Positions 26,149-36,290 of a stretch of DNA of 64,000 bases are shown one piece after another; positions within the stretch are counted from its first letter, which is position 1; every line of letters starts with the position of its first letter. A model generated the notes under the pieces. That model was given only the letters and a program-made list of their open reading frames with translations. It was not told where the DNA came from and did not search any database. A program made the translations under genes and the position numbers. This DNA is from a bacterium (GTDB lineage Bacteria; JACRDZ01; JAQUKH01): the NCBI GenBank assembly GCA_028719205.1, contig JAQUKH010000003.1, positions 66,793 to 130,792 of the forward strand, given 5' to 3'.

Positions 26149-26676
26149 ATGTCAGATATTAACAGTATTATGTTACCTTTATCAAAATCGCAAATATTCG
26201 CTGCAATTGACTTTGAAACCGCGGATTACGGCCCCGACAGCGCGTGCGCAGTCGCGGTGGTACGGGTCGAAGGTAATGTTATTGTAGATCGTGTTCACTA
26301 TTACATCCGTCCTCCTCGAAGGGAATTCGTGTTTTCGTATTTGCATGGTATTTCATGGAATGATGTCGCGGATGCTCCGACTTTTCGCGAGTTGTGGCCC
26401 ACTCTTTGCAAAAAGCTTGATGGGGTAGAGTTTATCGCGGCGCATAACGCGAGTTTTGACCGCTCTGTACTGAAAGCGTGCTGCCAAAAAGCTTATCTGG
26501 TTATGCCTTCACACTCGTTCAAATGTACGGTAAGGCTTGCCCGGTCAGTCTGGAATATTTACCCGACAAAGCTCTCCGATGTCTGTAAACATCTTAAAAT
26601 TCCTCTTCATCATCACCATGCTGATTCTGACGCGGAAGCGTGCGCGAGGATTGTAATAGCGGCGTCGTTATCCTAA
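26149..26676 (+). CDS. DnaQ-like 3'-5' exonuclease (DEDDh)
   Basis: The 175-residue protein is a stand-alone DEDDh exonuclease of the DnaQ/PolC-epsilon fold. Visible catalytic residues: Asp and Glu in AAIDFETAD (about residues 20-28), Asp in AAHNASFDRSVL, and His and Asp in HHHHADSDAEAC. Length fits single-domain proofreading-type nucleases. It is the only plus-strand gene in a 12-kb minus-strand housekeeping run, its codons are richer in GC than the neighbours, and its 3' end overlaps glmM by 9 bp. This suggests later insertion. Role in repair or RNA processing is inferred. Confidence 0.88.
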   Translation: MSDINSIMLPLSKSQIFAAIDFETADYGPDSACAVAVVRVEGNVIVDRVHYYIRPPRREFVFSYLHGISWNDVADAPTFRELWPTLCKKLDGVEFIAAHNASFDRSVLKACCQKAYLVMPSHSFKCTVRLARSVWNIYPTKLSDVCKHLKIPLHHHHADSDAEACARIVIAASLS

Positions 26677-28005
26677 ATTATTTTTAAACGCGGACGCGAT
26701 CTTTTGGGCTAATTGGTTAATATGGTCCTGGTTTTGTCCTTCGATCATTACGCGGGCCAAAAGTTCAGTACCCGAATAACGCACGGAAAGGCGGCCTTTA
26801 TTATTTAATTCTTTTTCTACTGCTTCAATTGCTTCTTTAACACCTGGAATTGTTGAAAAATCTTTTCGTTCTTTTATAGGAACATTTAACAGAATTTGAG
26901 GATAATTTTCAAATTTATCTTTTAATTTAGACAGTTTTTCACCGGTTTCTTTCATAATACAGGCTAGGTGCAACGCGGTCAGTAATCCGTCTCCGGTTGT
27001 CTGATGCTCAAGATTAATGATATGCCCCGATTGTTCTCCTCCTAATATCGCGTTTCTCTTTTTCATTTCCTCCAAAACATATCGGTCGCCTACATTTGCC
27101 CTGATAAATTCTACACCCAGATCTTTTATATATTTTTCAAGGCCCAGATTGCTCATTATGGTTGAAACCAGTATATTGTTTTTTAATTTGCCTTTTGATT
27201 TTAAATGAGTTGCCCAGATGGCCATTATCCGGTCGCCGTCAACAATATCTCCATTTTCATCGATCGCGATTACACGATCGCCGTCTCCGTCGAAACAAAA
27301 GCCTATATCAGCCTTTAACCGGGTTACTTTCCTGCTTATATTCTCAGGATGCAATGATCCGCAATTTTTGTTAATATTTATCCCGTCAGGCAAAATATGA
27401 TAATTTTTTATCTGCGCCTTTAATTTTTTAAATAACCTTGGGGCAATATTGAAAAGGGCGCCGTTGCTTGAATCAATAACAATTTTAAATTGAGAGAAAT
27501 CATAAGTGGAAGGAATAGTAGAAATAAGATATTTTATGTAGTCGTCTTTATCTTTATGATGAGGAATCACCCTGCCGATCGCGAAAGGTGGTGGCGTAAA
27601 TTTTACTTCACCTATATTGTTTTCTATTTCTTCTTCCTGTTCGTCGCTTAGTTTAAATCCCGCAGAATTAAAGATCTTTATACCGTTATCTTCGAAAGAA
27701 TTATGGGAAGCAGAGATGACTATTCCTGCGTTAGCATTATAAATTTTTGTAAGATAAGCGATTGCTGGTGTTGGAATAATTCCCAGAGGAAGGACGTTGA
27801 CTCCCGCTGAATTAATACCAGCGCTTAGCGCGCACTCAAGCATATCGCATGAAATTCGCGTATCTTTTCCTATTGCGATAACTCCGGTTTTGCCTTTAGT
27901 AAGGCACCACCCGATGCTTTGTCCGATTTTGAATACAAATTCAGGCGTTAGCGGGAATTCATTAGCCTTGCATCTGATGCCATCTGTTCCGAATAAATTT
28001 TTCAT
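26668..28005 (-). CDS. glmM: Phosphoglucosamine mutase
   Basis: GlmM converts glucosamine 6-phosphate to glucosamine 1-phosphate for peptidoglycan precursors. The 445-residue protein has LFGTDGIR at the start, the phosphoserine loop SASHNSFEDNGIK (about residues 98-110), the metal loop DGDGDRV, and the C-terminal phosphate-binding RYSGTELLARVM. It follows cdaA and cdaR, the classical cdaA-cdaR-glmM operon linking cell-wall synthesis with c-di-AMP. Confidence 0.97.
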   Translation of the reverse strand: MKNLFGTDGIRCKANEFPLTPEFVFKIGQSIGWCLTKGKTGVIAIGKDTRISCDMLECALSAGINSAGVNVLPLGIIPTPAIAYLTKIYNANAGIVISASHNSFEDNGIKIFNSAGFKLSDEQEEEIENNIGEVKFTPPPFAIGRVIPHHKDKDDYIKYLISTIPSTYDFSQFKIVIDSSNGALFNIAPRLFKKLKAQIKNYHILPDGININKNCGSLHPENISRKVTRLKADIGFCFDGDGDRVIAIDENGDIVDGDRIMAIWATHLKSKGKLKNNILVSTIMSNLGLEKYIKDLGVEFIRANVGDRYVLEEMKKRNAILGGEQSGHIINLEHQTTGDGLLTALHLACIMKETGEKLSKLKDKFENYPQILLNVPIKERKDFSTIPGVKEAIEAVEKELNNKGRLSVRYSGTELLARVMIEGQNQDHINQLAQKIASAFKNNLG

Positions 28006-28087
28006 TTTAAAGACCTTTTCTTTATATTAAGTTCAAAAATTTAATTTATTATACCAAAAAACAGGGTAAATATAAACATATTGTAAT

Positions 28088-28996
28088 TTAACGGGGTTTT
28101 ATTGTAACATTAACGGTCTTAGGGTTGTAATTGAGGCATTCTATACCGGCAGGCATAGATATATCGACTTTTCGTTGATATGCGCCCGGGGGAAGTTCAT
28201 AAAGATCTATTGAGGTTTTTATTTCCTCTTTTTGTAATAGATCAATTTTATTTTCTAAACCCTGCAAAGTTATATTTATAGTCTCCGGTAAAGGCCTTGC
28301 TTCCAGATTTTTGTTCAGATTAAGAAGTGTTATTTCGTGATTTTGAAAAGTTTTTTCCTTCCATAATACAACAGTAACTTTTACAGAATTAATATTTTTT
28401 ATTCCTATTTTTTTTTCTGCTTTTAAATTTACTTCGCGCGTAAAATTGCCGCGAATACCGTCTATAATAATGGGAGTTGTTTCAATATGTGATATTATTT
28501 TTAATTCCCGTTCCGCGCCTTCAATAATAACAGTAGGAGGAACAACAATAAAATCATAAATTAAAAAATTCGAGGCAGGCTGGCCTGTAGTGATCACTTT
28601 TATAGGAACCTCTTTTGAAACATTATAATCCAGGTCAATGGTAATCTGATCAGGCTCAATTTTTACAACCTCGATCCCTTTTGGAGTGAAAATATTATTT
28701 GGTGTCAGCCTGTAGCTTATTTTGCTTGATTCACGGTCTGAGAGGTCTAATTCTGCCTTCAGCTGATCTTTTGATAAACCGCTAATAACATTTCTTCGTC
28801 CCTTGAATGTAACATTGATAAATTCAGGAGTATCTCCAAAGATCGCCATATTTGGGGCTTTGGTTATCTGTAAAGGCAGATTAAATGTTATTTCTGATCT
28901 GCTGTCTGCTTGGACATAAACCCACAGGAATATGGCCAGCAATAAAGAAATAATTTTAAGAATAATATTTTTTGTTATCGGATAAATTAAGTTCAT
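28088..28996 (-). CDS. cdaR: YbbR/CdaR-like regulator of the diadenylate cyclase
   Basis: CdaR is a membrane-anchored extracytoplasmic protein that modulates CdaA. The 302-residue product has one N-terminal membrane helix (about residues 10-28, IISLLLAIFLWVYV) and about three YbbR repeats, marked by VTFKGRRNVI, PPTVIIEGAERELK and a final PKTVNVTI. It is 12 bp after cdaA and upstream of glmM, as in many bacteria. Confidence 0.88.
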   Translation of the reverse strand: MNLIYPITKNIILKIISLLLAIFLWVYVQADSRSEITFNLPLQITKAPNMAIFGDTPEFINVTFKGRRNVISGLSKDQLKAELDLSDRESSKISYRLTPNNIFTPKGIEVVKIEPDQITIDLDYNVSKEVPIKVITTGQPASNFLIYDFIVVPPTVIIEGAERELKIISHIETTPIIIDGIRGNFTREVNLKAEKKIGIKNINSVKVTVVLWKEKTFQNHEITLLNLNKNLEARPLPETINITLQGLENKIDLLQKEEIKTSIDLYELPPGAYQRKVDISMPAGIECLNYNPKTVNVTIKPR

Positions 28997-29008
28997 AATT
29001 ACTAAATG

Positions 29009-29800
29009 TTATTTCCCCTTTTTCCCCCAGGTAAAACTCTCTTTTTTAGGCATCAAAATTTCTTCAAGCGATTTTTTCAGAGTCAGCGAGTCTATTCCCT
29101 GAGAGATTATTCCACCTTTTACGAGAGAAATACTTCCGGTTTCCTCTGAAAGAACAATTACTATAGCATCTGTTTCTTCAGTCAGGCCGAGTGCCGCCCG
29201 GTGTCTTGTACCGAATTGTTTAGGAATATGAGGATCTTTGCTCAAAGGTAAAATAGAACCGGCAGAAGCGATTTCATTATGCTGGATAATAATAGCCCCG
29301 TCATGCAGAATGGTATTCGGCGCGAAAATGGTGTTTAAAAGTTCTGTGGAAAGATACGCATGCATCTTTACGCCTGTCTCGATCAGGCTTTGAAGGCCGA
29401 CATCTCTTTCTATAACTATAAGCGCGCCATATTTAAGCGAAGTTAAATAATTAACGGATTTTATTATTTCATCGATCAAATATGTTTTGTCACTAAAATA
29501 GTATCCAAATATTTTTCCGGTTCCAAGTCTCGCGAGCGCGCTTTGGAGTTCGGTTTGAAAAACAATTATGAAAACTATTATCCATATGGTCCAGAGATTT
29601 TTTAATAACCAGGTAAGTGTCTGGAGCTCAAATCGCTGGGCAAAAAAGGTTGCAATAAGAATAATGGCCAACCCAATGGACATCTGGACGGCCTTTGTTC
29701 CCTTTATTAGATTAAAAAGCCAGTAAAATATTAATGCGACAATAGTAATGTCTACTACATCAAAAAACCGGATATGGGTGAATAAATTTAATAAAAACAT
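29009..29800 (-). CDS. cdaA: Diadenylate cyclase CdaA
   Basis: CdaA makes c-di-AMP from two ATP. The 263-residue protein has three N-terminal membrane helices (within about residues 15-85) and a DAC domain with the active-site HDGAIII and the RHRAALGLTE motif. Both hallmarks (DGA and RHR) are intact, so it should be active. c-di-AMP usually controls potassium and osmolyte transport and cell-wall balance. It is followed by cdaR and glmM. No clear ribosome-binding site is visible, so the exact start is a little uncertain. Confidence 0.95.
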   Translation of the reverse strand: MFLLNLFTHIRFFDVVDITIVALIFYWLFNLIKGTKAVQMSIGLAIILIATFFAQRFELQTLTWLLKNLWTIWIIVFIIVFQTELQSALARLGTGKIFGYYFSDKTYLIDEIIKSVNYLTSLKYGALIVIERDVGLQSLIETGVKMHAYLSTELLNTIFAPNTILHDGAIIIQHNEIASAGSILPLSKDPHIPKQFGTRHRAALGLTEETDAIVIVLSEETGSISLVKGGIISQGIDSLTLKKSLEEILMPKKESFTWGKKGK

Positions 29801-29835
29801 GATTTATCAGTTGTATCGGCGACTGTAAACTTATA

Positions 29836-31038
29836 CTAAACACTTAATATTTTTTCAGTCATTTTTATGGCCTTTTTTACAGATCTTACATCATGAACTC
29901 TCAGGAAGTTAGCTCCGTTCAAAAATCCTGCGACAGAGCTTGCGATCGTTCCTTCAAGACGCTCTTCAACTCCAAGTCCTAATATCTTTCCAATAAAAGA
30001 TTTACGTGATGTCCCAAGCAGGATAGGGTGTCCAAGTATTTTAAATTGCCTGAGATTTTTTATTAATTCCAGGTTGTTATCAATATTTTTACCAAATCCG
30101 ATACCGGGATCAATAACTATTTTTTCTTTTTTAACTCCTGCCTTTTCGGCAATTTCAATACTATGCCTAAGATAATCTGTTATTTCAGAAAAGATATTGT
30201 TATATGATGGATTAATCTGCATATCTTTAGGTTTTCCTTTAATATGCATAATAATTACAGGAACTTTGTATCGAGCGGCAAGCGCGGCCATTTTTTTGTC
30301 AAATCGAAGGCCGCTTATATCATTAATTATTTCTGCTCCTTCGTCTAATGCCGCTTGAGCTACAGATGATTTATATGTATCTATTGAAACAGGTATTTTA
30401 ATTTTGCCTGATAGTTTTTTTATGACAGGGAGAACCCTTTTTTTCTCCATAGAGACAGAAACTTTATCAGATCCGGGCCTGGTAGATTCTCCGCCGATAT
30501 CTATTATATCGGCGCCGTCCTCTATCAGTTTGAGGGCCTGTTCACAAGCCATTTCAGGTTCAAGAAATTTGTTGCCGTCAGAAAAAGAATCAGGGGTGAC
30601 ATTAACAATACCTATAATATAACATTTTTTATCGAAAGAAAATGTTTTTGATCTGGAGACCAGCGGCTGGGGAATATTTTGATAATTTTTCAGGGCTACA
30701 TTTAAATCTTGCCCGAATTTTTTAAATCCGCTGAACGGTTGAATATTTAATTTGGATATGAGATATTTGTATTGTTTTATGGTGCCAAAGATAAGTATAT
30801 CTGTTTTATTGTTTTTTAAGGCGTAGATCTCCTTGCTGACGGCTGCCTCTCCGCCTAACGCGAGCATTTCCTGTTTTAGTATATTCGCGTGCGCACAATC
30901 TACTGAATAAAGTTTTACAGGAAGTATTACGGCTTTTCCTGCCATAATTTCAATGGCTCGGTTGTCTACACCAATATTAACCAATTCTTTTCTGGCGTCT
31001 GCTAAATTCTTAATGGATATAATTTGCAAATTATACAT
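29836..31038 (-). CDS. folP: Dihydropteroate synthase with N-terminal extension
   Basis: FolP joins 6-hydroxymethyl-dihydropterin diphosphate and p-aminobenzoate in folate synthesis, which here also supplies the Wood-Ljungdahl carrier. The C-terminal about 270 residues carry IVNVTPDSFSDG, DIGGESTRPG, DTYKSSVAQAAL and DPGIGFGK. Before it lie about 120 residues of unassigned alpha/beta sequence that are found in some anaerobes' DHPS. The ATG at 31038 is preferred over a TTG four codons upstream. folE is 23 bp upstream. Confidence 0.93.
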   Translation of the reverse strand: MYNLQIISIKNLADARKELVNIGVDNRAIEIMAGKAVILPVKLYSVDCAHANILKQEMLALGGEAAVSKEIYALKNNKTDILIFGTIKQYKYLISKLNIQPFSGFKKFGQDLNVALKNYQNIPQPLVSRSKTFSFDKKCYIIGIVNVTPDSFSDGNKFLEPEMACEQALKLIEDGADIIDIGGESTRPGSDKVSVSMEKKRVLPVIKKLSGKIKIPVSIDTYKSSVAQAALDEGAEIINDISGLRFDKKMAALAARYKVPVIIMHIKGKPKDMQINPSYNNIFSEITDYLRHSIEIAEKAGVKKEKIVIDPGIGFGKNIDNNLELIKNLRQFKILGHPILLGTSRKSFIGKILGLGVEERLEGTIASSVAGFLNGANFLRVHDVRSVKKAIKMTEKILSV

Positions 31039-31061
31039 ACTGCTTTTCAAGTTTTATGGTT

Positions 31062-31640
31062 CTATTCTTTTATCAGTGTAAAGGCTTCGGCTCTGGTAGC
31101 AGGCTTTCTGAATATGCCGCGGATAGCGGATGTAATTGTTCGGGCTCCCGGTTTTTTGATTCCGCGCATTGTAATACACATATGTTCAGCCTCAATTACT
31201 ACGAGTACGCCTTTAGGAGAAAGTTGTTTCATTAATGAATCTGCGATTTCAGTTGTTAATCTTTCCTGGAGCTGGGGCCGTTTAGAAAAGAAATCAACGA
31301 TCCGGACTAATTTACTTAGTCCTGTGATTTTGTTCTTGTTTGGGATATATGCTACATGTGCTTTTCCGAAAAATGGCAAAAGGTGGTGCTCGCATATTGA
31401 GTAAAGAGGTATATCTTTTACCAAAATCATTTCGTCTTCATTTTGTGTGGAAAATATTTTCAGGTCTTCATCAAGAGAGCAAGGATTAACATTGCATAAT
31501 ATTTCTTCGTACATTTTGGCTACCCTTGACGGTGTGTCTAAAAGTCCTTCCCGTTTAGGGTTTTCACCAATAGCCTCCAAGAGCATTTTTATTGCCTGTT
31601 CAATTTTTTTCTTATCAATTGATAAATTTTTATTTTTCAT
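31062..31640 (-). CDS. folE: GTP cyclohydrolase I
   Basis: FolE opens the GTP ring to make dihydroneopterin triphosphate, the first folate step. The 192-residue protein has [12 protein letters not shown] with the zinc-binding Cys and catalytic His, [10 protein letters not shown], and [16 protein letters not shown] with the second zinc Cys. Typical length. It lies 12 bp after ftsH and before folP, so folate synthesis is grouped. Confidence 0.96.
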   Translation of the reverse strand: MKNKNLSIDKKKIEQAIKMLLEAIGENPKREGLLDTPSRVAKMYEEILCNVNPCSLDEDLKIFSTQNEDEMILVKDIPLYSICEHHLLPFFGKAHVAYIPNKNKITGLSKLVRIVDFFSKRPQLQERLTTEIADSLMKQLSPKGVLVVIEAEHMCITMRGIKKPGARTITSAIRGIFRKPATRAEAFTLIKE

Positions 31641-31652
31641 ATATTTTATTTT

Positions 31653-33536
31653 TTAAGAAACTTTAGTTTCTTTTTCAGCAATTGGTTCCTGTACTGTTGT
31701 ATTTTTGTCTTTATTATGGCCGTCAGAAAAGAATTTTTCTAATTCTTCGGGTGTACTTTTTAAAATTACAGTTACATCCTCGGCATCAAGAACTTCTTTA
31801 TCCAGGAGAACATTTGCCAGAATATTCAATTTATCCTTCTTTTCTTCAAGAAGTTTTTCGGCTCTATTATAGCATTCTTCAATAATCCTGCGTATTTCTT
31901 CGTCAATTTCTACGGCAGTTTTTTCACTGTAGTTTTTATCTTTGACAATGTCGCGGCCAAGGAATATCTGTTCATTTTTTTTACCGAAAGTCATAGGCCC
32001 GAGTTTTTCACTCATTCCATATTCACATACCATTTTATGGGCGGCTTCGGTAGCCCGCTCCAGGTCATTTTGAGCGCCGGTAGTGATTTCGCCAAAAATC
32101 ATTTTTTCGGCAACACGGCCGCCGAGAAGAACAACCATTCTATTCATAATTTCACTTTTTGTGATCAGGTATCTGTCTTCAGTGGGGAGCTGCAGTGTGT
32201 AACCTAACGCGGCTATACCGCGCGGTATGATGGACACTTTATGGACGGGGTCGGAACCCGGGATCATTTTAGCAAGAAGGGCATGACCCGATTCATGAAA
32301 AGCAACGATCTTTTTTTCCTTTTCGCTTATTACTCTGCTTTTTCTTTCAGGACCTGCTACAACCCTTTCAATTGCTTCCTCGAATTCAACCATTTCTACC
32401 TTAGTTTTATTTCTTCTGGCGGCTAATAAAGCAGCCTCATTTACCATATTCGCGAGATCCGCGCCCGAAAAACCGGGTGTCCGGCGCGCCATGATCTTTA
32501 TATTGACAGCAGGATCGATCGGTATATTTTTAGAATGAACTTTTATGATCCCTTCACGCCCGACAATATCAGGCCTGTCAACTACTATTTGCCTGTCAAA
32601 CCTTCCTGGTCTGAGCAGTGCGGGGTCTAATACATCCGGCCTGTTCGTGGCAGCGATAATTATTACACCTTCATTGGATTCAAATCCATCAAGTTCAACA
32701 AGAAGTTGATTAAGTGTTTGTTCGCGTTCATCATGCCCGCCGCCAACACCGGCAAACCTCTGGCGGCCTACCGCGTCGATTTCATCAATAAAAATAATGC
32801 ACGGCGCGTTTCTTTTTCCTTGTTCAAAAAGGTCACGTACGCGGGATGCTCCGACTCCGACAAACATCTCAACAAAATCAGAACCGCTGATATTAAAAAA
32901 TGGTGTATTAGCTTCTCCGGCGACCGCGCGTGCTAAAAGCGTTTTTCCTGTTCCCGGAGGCCCGAAAAGCAAAACGCCTTTAGGTATCTTTCCTCCAAGT
33001 TTCTGGAATTTAGGAGGATCTTTAAGAAATTCTATTATTTCCTGCAATTCCTGTTTTGGTTCATCACATCCCGCAACATCAGCAAACGTTATTTTTGGAG
33101 ACTTTTCTGAATGCAGTTTAACCCTGGCTTTTCCAAAAGACATAGCCTTGTTGCCGGGCCCTTGCATTTGACGCATAAGAAAAAACCATAAGCCGATAAA
33201 TAAAATCATCGGTAAAAGTAAATTTAAAGCACTTAACCACCATGAAGAATCAATCGGCTCAACTTTAATGATCACATTTTTACCTCTGAGCATTTTTATC
33301 AGTTCGGGATCTTCCGGCGCGAAAGTGGTGAAATTTGTACTGTCATTAAAAACTCCTGTAATATTTTTATCTTTGATCTCTACTTGTTTTATTTTACTCT
33401 CTTCCAGCTTATTCAAAAATTCGCTGTAATTAATTTTTACATCCGGTTTCTGTGTGATATTTCCCAGGTAAAATACTGAGATCGCTACTGCAAAGATAAT
33501 AAGCCAGATACTTAGATTTTTATAGAATTTATTCAT
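31653..33536 (-). CDS. ftsH: ATP-dependent zinc metalloprotease FtsH
   Basis: FtsH degrades damaged membrane proteins and short-lived regulators. The 627-residue protein has two membrane helices (about residues 8-26 and 104-122) with a small external domain between, Walker A GPPGTGKT, Walker [12 protein letters not shown], the SRH region [17 protein letters not shown], and the zinc site HESGH. A GAGGT ribosome-binding site precedes the ATG. It lies between tilS and folE, an order conserved in many bacteria. Confidence 0.97.
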   Translation of the reverse strand: MNKFYKNLSIWLIIFAVAISVFYLGNITQKPDVKINYSEFLNKLEESKIKQVEIKDKNITGVFNDSTNFTTFAPEDPELIKMLRGKNVIIKVEPIDSSWWLSALNLLLPMILFIGLWFFLMRQMQGPGNKAMSFGKARVKLHSEKSPKITFADVAGCDEPKQELQEIIEFLKDPPKFQKLGGKIPKGVLLFGPPGTGKTLLARAVAGEANTPFFNISGSDFVEMFVGVGASRVRDLFEQGKRNAPCIIFIDEIDAVGRQRFAGVGGGHDEREQTLNQLLVELDGFESNEGVIIIAATNRPDVLDPALLRPGRFDRQIVVDRPDIVGREGIIKVHSKNIPIDPAVNIKIMARRTPGFSGADLANMVNEAALLAARRNKTKVEMVEFEEAIERVVAGPERKSRVISEKEKKIVAFHESGHALLAKMIPGSDPVHKVSIIPRGIAALGYTLQLPTEDRYLITKSEIMNRMVVLLGGRVAEKMIFGEITTGAQNDLERATEAAHKMVCEYGMSEKLGPMTFGKKNEQIFLGRDIVKDKNYSEKTAVEIDEEIRRIIEECYNRAEKLLEEKKDKLNILANVLLDKEVLDAEDVTVILKSTPEELEKFFSDGHNKDKNTTVQEPIAEKETKVS

Positions 33537-33602
33537 TAAATTACCTCAAATTTGTGTTTAATTTTATTGTTATGAATTAAACAGACATTATATATAATAT
33601 TT

Positions 33603-34592
33603 TTAATTATTACAATAGAATAATAATTTATCACCAATTTTTTCAACTGTTAATTTTTGGGGAAGATTAAATTTAGATCTTTTATTCTTTAAAATATTTT
33701 GTATAGCTCTTATGTGATCAAAATTCAGATTATAACCTGAAGTGAAATTTCTTGCGTAAAGCTGAAGGATACGAGCTTGGATAGCAGGGTGGGACCTTAT
33801 CAATTTTTTAGCATTTACTACTAAGATTTTATCTGCAGTGTTTTTTAAAACAAATCTTTTTGCGTTTTTTTCTGAAATATTTTCCAGATATTCATTTTCT
33901 AAAGCCCAAATTTTAGCCAAATCATTTAAGTGTTCTTTGATCCGGGATTGATATTTTTTTTCAAGGAAAGGAATTAATTCCAGTCTGATCCTGTTTCTCG
34001 TATATAATGTTTTATTATTTGAACTATCTTCTCGGAAACATGTATTTTTGTTTTTTAAAAAATTAATTATATCCTTACGGGATATTGGGAGCAGGGGGTG
34101 GATCAGCTGTATTTTTGGCGCAAATAGCCTGTGTCCGGATATCCCGGATAATCCCTGTTTACCGCTTCCTCTTAATAAATTCATCAGCACAGTTTCAGCC
34201 TGATCGTCAGCCTGATGGGCAAGGGCAATTTTATTCGCCTTATGTTTTTTCGCAATTCTTAAAAAGTACTCATGGCGTATCTTTCGCGCGGTATTCTGCA
34301 AAGAATGTTTGTTATTAAAAATATTTTTTTTTACTGAATGAAGGAATAACGGCAGTTCAAGTTTACTCGCCAGATCTTTACAAAATTTCTCGTCTTTTTC
34401 TGAATCTTTTCCGCGCAGATGATAATTAACATGGGCTAAAGAGAGTGAAAGGTTATATTTGTTTTTTAGTTTGTCTAAAAGAAGCGCCAGCGCGGTTGAA
34501 TCCGGGCCGCCGGACAGGCCTATAACTATACGGTCATTTTTTTGAATCAAACCGGAAGTTGTAATCTTTTCAAGTAAGATTTTCTCAGACAT
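33603..34592 (-). CDS. tilS: tRNA(Ile)-lysidine synthetase
   Basis: TilS converts C34 of tRNA-Ile(CAU) to lysidine so that it reads AUA. The 329-residue N-type ATPase has the PP-loop GLSGGPDSTAL (about residues 25-35) and the LAHQADDQAETVLMNLLRGS motif. It lacks the long C-terminal extension of the E. coli enzyme, as in many shorter homologues. It follows the two Met-type tRNA genes by 30 bp on the same strand; co-transcription is possible. Confidence 0.93.
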   Translation of the reverse strand: MSEKILLEKITTSGLIQKNDRIVIGLSGGPDSTALALLLDKLKNKYNLSLSLAHVNYHLRGKDSEKDEKFCKDLASKLELPLFLHSVKKNIFNNKHSLQNTARKIRHEYFLRIAKKHKANKIALAHQADDQAETVLMNLLRGSGKQGLSGISGHRLFAPKIQLIHPLLPISRKDIINFLKNKNTCFREDSSNNKTLYTRNRIRLELIPFLEKKYQSRIKEHLNDLAKIWALENEYLENISEKNAKRFVLKNTADKILVVNAKKLIRSHPAIQARILQLYARNFTSGYNLNFDHIRAIQNILKNKRSKFNLPQKLTVEKIGDKLLFYCNN

Positions 34593-34621
34593 TAGGATTG
34601 TAATTAGTGTGAGTGTTGTTT

Positions 34622-34698
34622 TGGTAGCGGTGGTAGGAGTTGAACCTACGACAACACGGGTATGAGCCGAGTGCTCTAACCAACTGAGCTACACCGCC
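34622..34698 (-). tRNA. tRNA-Met (CAT), elongator type
   Basis: A full cloverleaf can be drawn: acceptor GGCGGTG/CACCGCT, D-arm GCTC...GAGC, anticodon loop CTCATAC with anticodon CAT, T-arm GTAGG-TTCAACT-CCTAC, discriminator A and an encoded CCA end. One U-U mismatch sits in the anticodon stem. The paired first base (G1-U72) and lack of three consecutive G-C pairs of initiator type indicate an elongator; an Ile2 (lysidine) identity cannot be fully excluded because tilS is adjacent. Confidence 0.92.
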
Positions 34699-34711
34699 AT
34701 GTAAACAATTT

Positions 34712-34749
34712 AAAAAAGGGTTCGCTTTTTACGCAAACCCCTATTTTTT
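34712..34749. terminator. Hairpin with T-tracts between the two tRNA genes
   Basis: Arms GGGTTCGC (34718-34725) and GCAAACCC (34733-34740) enclose an AT loop; an A-run precedes and a T-run follows, so it can terminate on both strands. It lies after tRNA-fMet and before tRNA-Met on the minus strand. Confidence 0.55.
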
Positions 34750-34771
34750 TTATTCGTGAAGCTGAAAATTT

Positions 34772-34848
<77 letters not shown>

Positions 34849-34899
34849 ATTATCTGTACAAAAATATTATTATATACTAAGATTCTATATTGTCAAGTA

Positions 34900-35148
34900 T
34901 TAATGGTGTTTTTCACCTTTAATATAGAAATGGGCCAATGGGGCAATAAAACTAAAGAGCATAAAAGTAAACATTATTTCGGAAAAAATCACCATCTTTC
35001 CATAATACGGCCAGATATGGGATGAAATAGGGGCAGCGCTTTGCTCTACAATTTCTTCTTCAGCCGCCGGAACATTTCTAAAAGATATCGGGGTGAAAAG
35101 AATTACAGCTATCAGGCAGGTGAAAATAAATTTATTTATTTTTCGCAT
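34900..35148 (-). CDS. Small membrane protein, unknown function
   Basis: This 82-residue protein has an N-terminal signal-like helix (about residues 7-22, possible cleavage near VPAAEE), a short outside segment, and one membrane helix (about 52-73, IMFTFMLFSFIAPLAHFY). It ends HIS-rich (GEKHH). A perfect GGAGGAAT ribosome-binding site precedes the ATG at 35148, which is good evidence that it is real. I recognise no family. It lies just upstream of the tRNA pair on the same strand. Confidence 0.7.
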   Translation of the reverse strand: MRKINKFIFTCLIAVILFTPISFRNVPAAEEEIVEQSAAPISSHIWPYYGKMVIFSEIMFTFMLFSFIAPLAHFYIKGEKHH

Positions 35149-35234
35149 AATAATTCCTCCATATTTTGGTAAAATAATATTATAATACTTTTTAATATTT
35201 ACTACAAGCGATTTAAAAGAATTAAACAGAAAAA

Positions 35235-36290
35235 ATGGTAAAGAAAAAAAATTTAATATTATTTAAGATCATAATTTCATTTTTAGCGTTTAGTCATTTG
35301 TCCTGTGATCAGGATAAAAATAAGAACAATAGATCAGAACCAGCTGTTAAGAATATTCCAAATGAGAGCGGAAAGTTGGCCGGGTATGAAAAATATTTTG
35401 CTGAATGCAATTTAAAAGGAGATAAACAAACCTTGATCTCGCTGCGAAAATATAGTTTAGAAGGAAAAGATTATTTTCTGCTGGTTGACCCTCAAACTTT
35501 GGAAACAAGTACCCGCAGGATAGATGAATTAGATATAATTCAAGATACTGCTAATGTCATTGAAGAAAAATATGCTAATACAGTTTATTTTAAGGCAATT
35601 AAATATTCAAAACTAAATTCGCAAAAAACTCAGGATGCAGGGATAACACAATTACTGCCGTCAAAACACGGAATTGATCTGACGATTGATCTATGCCCTT
35701 CAAAACTTCCGCTTGATACCACTCTTTTCAATGAACTTATTAAAGAATTAGGTAAAATAGAAAAACCCGTGCCGGTCGCGATAGCTATTACAGGTAAATG
35801 GCTGGAGAAACATGAAAAAGACCTGAAATGGCTGATGAGGCTTCAAAAAAATAATGATTTGTCAATAACATGGATAAATCATTCTTATAACCATAAATAT
35901 AACAAAGAGCTGCCATTAAATGAAAATTTTCTTTTAGAGACTGGTACCGATATTAATTATGAAGTATTGCAGATAGAGGTAAAGATGCTTGAATCCGGCA
36001 TAATACCGTCGGTGTTTTTCAGATTTCCGGGCCTTGTGTCAAACGACAAAATTTTTAAAAATATTACTGACTTTGGTTTGATCCCGATTGGAAGCGATGC
36101 CTGGTTGTCGAAGAATCAAATTGTTAAAGACGGCAGTATCGTGCTGGTTCACGCGAACGGGAACGATCCTATAGGCGTCAGTAAATTTTTACAATTGTTA
36201 ACGAAAGAAAAAGGCAATATATTAAACAAACAATGGTTTCTTTATGACCTTAGGGAAAGTGTTGTGAAATTAGGGGAAGAAAACTTTTAA
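35235..36290 (+). CDS. Lipoprotein with polysaccharide-deacetylase-like domain
   Basis: The 351-residue protein has a lipoprotein signal (SHLSC, lipidated Cys at about residue 24). The C-terminal half resembles the NodB/CE4 fold: TIDLCPSK (about 160), the HSYNH metal-type motif (His-x3-His), FFRFPGL and a final VLVHANGND. The first strand has TIDLC rather than the usual TFDDG, so the second Asp is missing and catalysis is uncertain. Related divergent proteins occur in Gram-negative bacteria. It stands alone, divergent from the small membrane protein and convergent with the DUF501 gene (4-bp overlap). Confidence 0.7.
   Translation: MVKKKNLILFKIIISFLAFSHLSCDQDKNKNNRSEPAVKNIPNESGKLAGYEKYFAECNLKGDKQTLISLRKYSLEGKDYFLLVDPQTLETSTRRIDELDIIQDTANVIEEKYANTVYFKAIKYSKLNSQKTQDAGITQLLPSKHGIDLTIDLCPSKLPLDTTLFNELIKELGKIEKPVPVAIAITGKWLEKHEKDLKWLMRLQKNNDLSITWINHSYNHKYNKELPLNENFLLETGTDINYEVLQIEVKMLESGIIPSVFFRFPGLVSNDKIFKNITDFGLIPIGSDAWLSKNQIVKDGSIVLVHANGNDPIGVSKFLQLLTKEKGNILNKQWFLYDLRESVVKLGEENF

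Noticed and set aside
34622-34698. tRNA-Ile2 (lysidine) identity because of the adjacent tilS
   Set aside because: The sequence resembles elongator tRNA-Met more closely, and tilS proximity alone is weak evidence.
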